64,000 nt of DNA, from NCBI RefSeq assembly GCF_040629175.1, contig NZ_JBEXUX010000039.1, positions 1 through 64,000 of the forward strand, given 5' to 3'. Below the pieces are notes generated by a model. It worked only from the letters and a program-made list of their open reading frames with translations, was not told where the DNA came from and ran no database searches. The DNA is from Embleya sp040629175 (lineage in GTDB: Bacteria; Actinomycetota; Actinomycetes; Streptomycetales; Streptomycetaceae). A program made the position numbers and the translations under genes. This document shows, in pieces, positions 62,761-64,000 of the stretch (positions within the stretch are counted from its first letter, which is position 1; each line of letters starts with the position of its first letter).

Positions 62761-64000
62761 TCAGAAGGTGACCTTCCAGGAGTCGATCTTCCCGGTGTCG
62801 GCGGCGGCGACGTCCTGCACCTTCAATCGCCAGGTGCCGTTGGCGACTTCGCCGGAGACGTCGACGGTGTAGGTGGTGATGACGTTGTCGGCGGAGTCGT
62901 TGCCGCTCGCGTTCTTGAGTCGGTAGACGGAGTTGTCCGGGGCCACGAGGTCGACGGTCACGTCGCCGCGCCAGGTGTGCTTGATGTCGACGCCGACCTT
63001 GAGGGCGGCCGGCGCGTTGCCGGGTACGCCGGTGACGGCGATGTCGCTGAAGACGGCCGGGCCGTTGTCGGGGATGGCGACATCGTTGGTGTTCTCGAAC
63101 GTCTTGCCGCCCGGATCCCCGCCGCAGGTCTTGCCGATCGCACGCGGGGGACAGTCCGCGTAGTCGAGCAGGTGCAGCACGGCGGCCTTGTTCCGCGATG
63201 TTTCCCGATCGATGACCTCGTCGGGCGGATAGAAGCCACCGTTGCCCGACGCGGGATACATCTCGAACGTGTAGGCGTAGATCCGCTGGTCGCCCCACAA
63301 CCAGTCGTCGATCGAGCCGTCCGTGATGTAGAGGTCGGACGACTGCTCGGGGGTATAGCCGTTGGTCGCCGCCATGGCCCGGCCGATGGTGGAGAACGTG
63401 TTGTACTCGTCCGCGGTCATGCCGGGCACGACGTCGTTGTACGTCCAACCGAACGGCCACAACACCAGTTCGCTGTAGGTGTGGAAGTCGATCGCCGCGG
63501 TCAACTGCTGCTTGCCGCCGACGATCCGGCCGCGCACCCAGTCGGTCACGGCCCTGACCTCGGGCGCGGAGCCGGCACTTGGGCCGCGATACGTCTCGCT
63601 GCCGGTGCTGCCCGAGGAGCCGCCGCAGCAGCCCCACTTGTAGTCCCAGTTGCGGTTCAGGTCGGTACCGACGTTGCTCGAACCGGAGTTGGGCTGTCGG
63701 TTCTTGCGCCAGCTTCGATACGAACCGGTGGCGATGTCGAACTCGCCGCCATCCGGGTTGACATCGGGCATGATCCAGATCTCGCGACTGTCCACCAAAG
63801 CCTTGATCCTGGGATCGGTGGTGTAGCCGTCGCCGAGCAACTTGACCAGGTAGAGAGCCATTTCGACGGTGAGGTGCTCGCGGGCGTGTTGGTGGTGGCT
63901 GAACAACACCTCCGGTTCGTCCTCGTCGACGGCGACGTTGTCCGAGATCTTCAGCACGTACAGGTCCCGGCCCTCGTACGAGCGCCCGATCACCTGCTTG
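62761..64000 (-). CDS. M14 zinc carboxypeptidase with P domain (5' end outside window)
   Basis: The C-terminal ~413 residues of a secreted metallocarboxypeptidase; the frame runs off the right edge without a start. Zinc ligands are the His and Glu of HAREH (in HHQHAREHLTVEMALY) and the His of DFHTYSELVLWPFGW; the catalytic Glu is in YTFEMYP. After the catalytic domain comes a P/proprotein-convertase-like beta-sandwich of about 95 residues (AVFSDIAVTG to DSWKVTF at the end), which often assists folding or binding in extracellular hydrolases. Signal peptide and propeptide lie outside the window. Confidence 0.92.
   Translation of the reverse strand, partial: KQVIGRSYEGRDLYVLKISDNVAVDEDEPEVLFSHHQHAREHLTVEMALYLVKLLGDGYTTDPRIKALVDSREIWIMPDVNPDGGEFDIATGSYRSWRKNRQPNSGSSNVGTDLNRNWDYKWGCCGGSSGSTGSETYRGPSAGSAPEVRAVTDWVRGRIVGGKQQLTAAIDFHTYSELVLWPFGWTYNDVVPGMTADEYNTFSTIGRAMAATNGYTPEQSSDLYITDGSIDDWLWGDQRIYAYTFEMYPASGNGGFYPPDEVIDRETSRNKAAVLHLLDYADCPPRAIGKTCGGDPGGKTFENTNDVAIPDNGPAVFSDIAVTGVPGNAPAALKVGVDIKHTWRGDVTVDLVAPDNSVYRLKNASGNDSADNVITTYTVDVSGEVANGTWRLKVQDVAAADTGKIDSWKVTF

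Overview
The window is very GC-rich, uses GTG starts freely and has many ATGA or GTGA gene overlaps. With two SigJ/ECF41 sigma factors, a SpoIIE-type phosphatase, Tat and lipoprotein exports and a narGHJI operon, this points to a filamentous actinomycete of the Streptomyces/Embleya/Kitasatospora type. No rRNA, tRNA, insertion sequence or CRISPR array was recognised. The only assembly defect is a 98-N gap inside a tandem carrier-protein array.

Region 1 (133-20089) is a lipid/polyketide cluster resembling bacterial PUFA and glycolipid synthases. One strand carries an SDR reductase, a type II thioesterase and an MMPL exporter. The other carries a thioester-reductase-like SDR, a PfaD-like enoyl reductase, a PfaA-like megasynthase (KS-AT-tandem ACP-KR-DH) and a PfaC-like protein (KS-CLF-DH). 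A soluble MprF-type acyl/aminoacyltransferase follows. The likely logic is iterative chain building, reductive or hydrolytic release, then export; the product is unknown.

Region 2 (20274-32854) is mixed: an alpha/beta hydrolase, an ABC exporter pair, an AhpD-like protein plus ECF41 sigma factor behind a recognisable ECF41 promoter, a GAF-SpoIIE phosphatase, and a catabolic operon (NCS1 permease, YtcJ-like amidohydrolase, C45 acyltransferase). That operon is divergent from a TetR regulator, with two matched palindromic operators between them. A Gly-rich membrane protein closes the region.

Region 3 (32898-41288) is respiratory nitrate metabolism: narGHJI on the minus strand with translationally coupled junctions, and a divergent NarK transporter.

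Region 4 (41366-53046) holds a hypothetical protein, an EamA/LysR divergent pair, and a two-gene unit in which a 43-residue Pro/Lys-rich peptide is translationally coupled to a PCMT-like methyltransferase. The last is a candidate aspartimide RiPP (imiditide-like) locus. A solute-binding lipoprotein, a second ECF41 sigma factor with its own ECF41-like promoter, a DHA2 efflux pump, a small-molecule methyltransferase and a Tat-exported PhoX-like protein follow.

Region 5 (53095-64000) is dominated by hydrolases: an S28 peptidase, a DUF2278/lamin-tail protein, a four-TM protein, three consecutive caspase-fold/CHAT-like genes (two with His-Cys dyads, one degenerate), an alpha/beta hydrolase and a truncated M14 carboxypeptidase with a P domain. 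The CHAT trio and the peptide-PCMT pair are the best candidates for undescribed biology.
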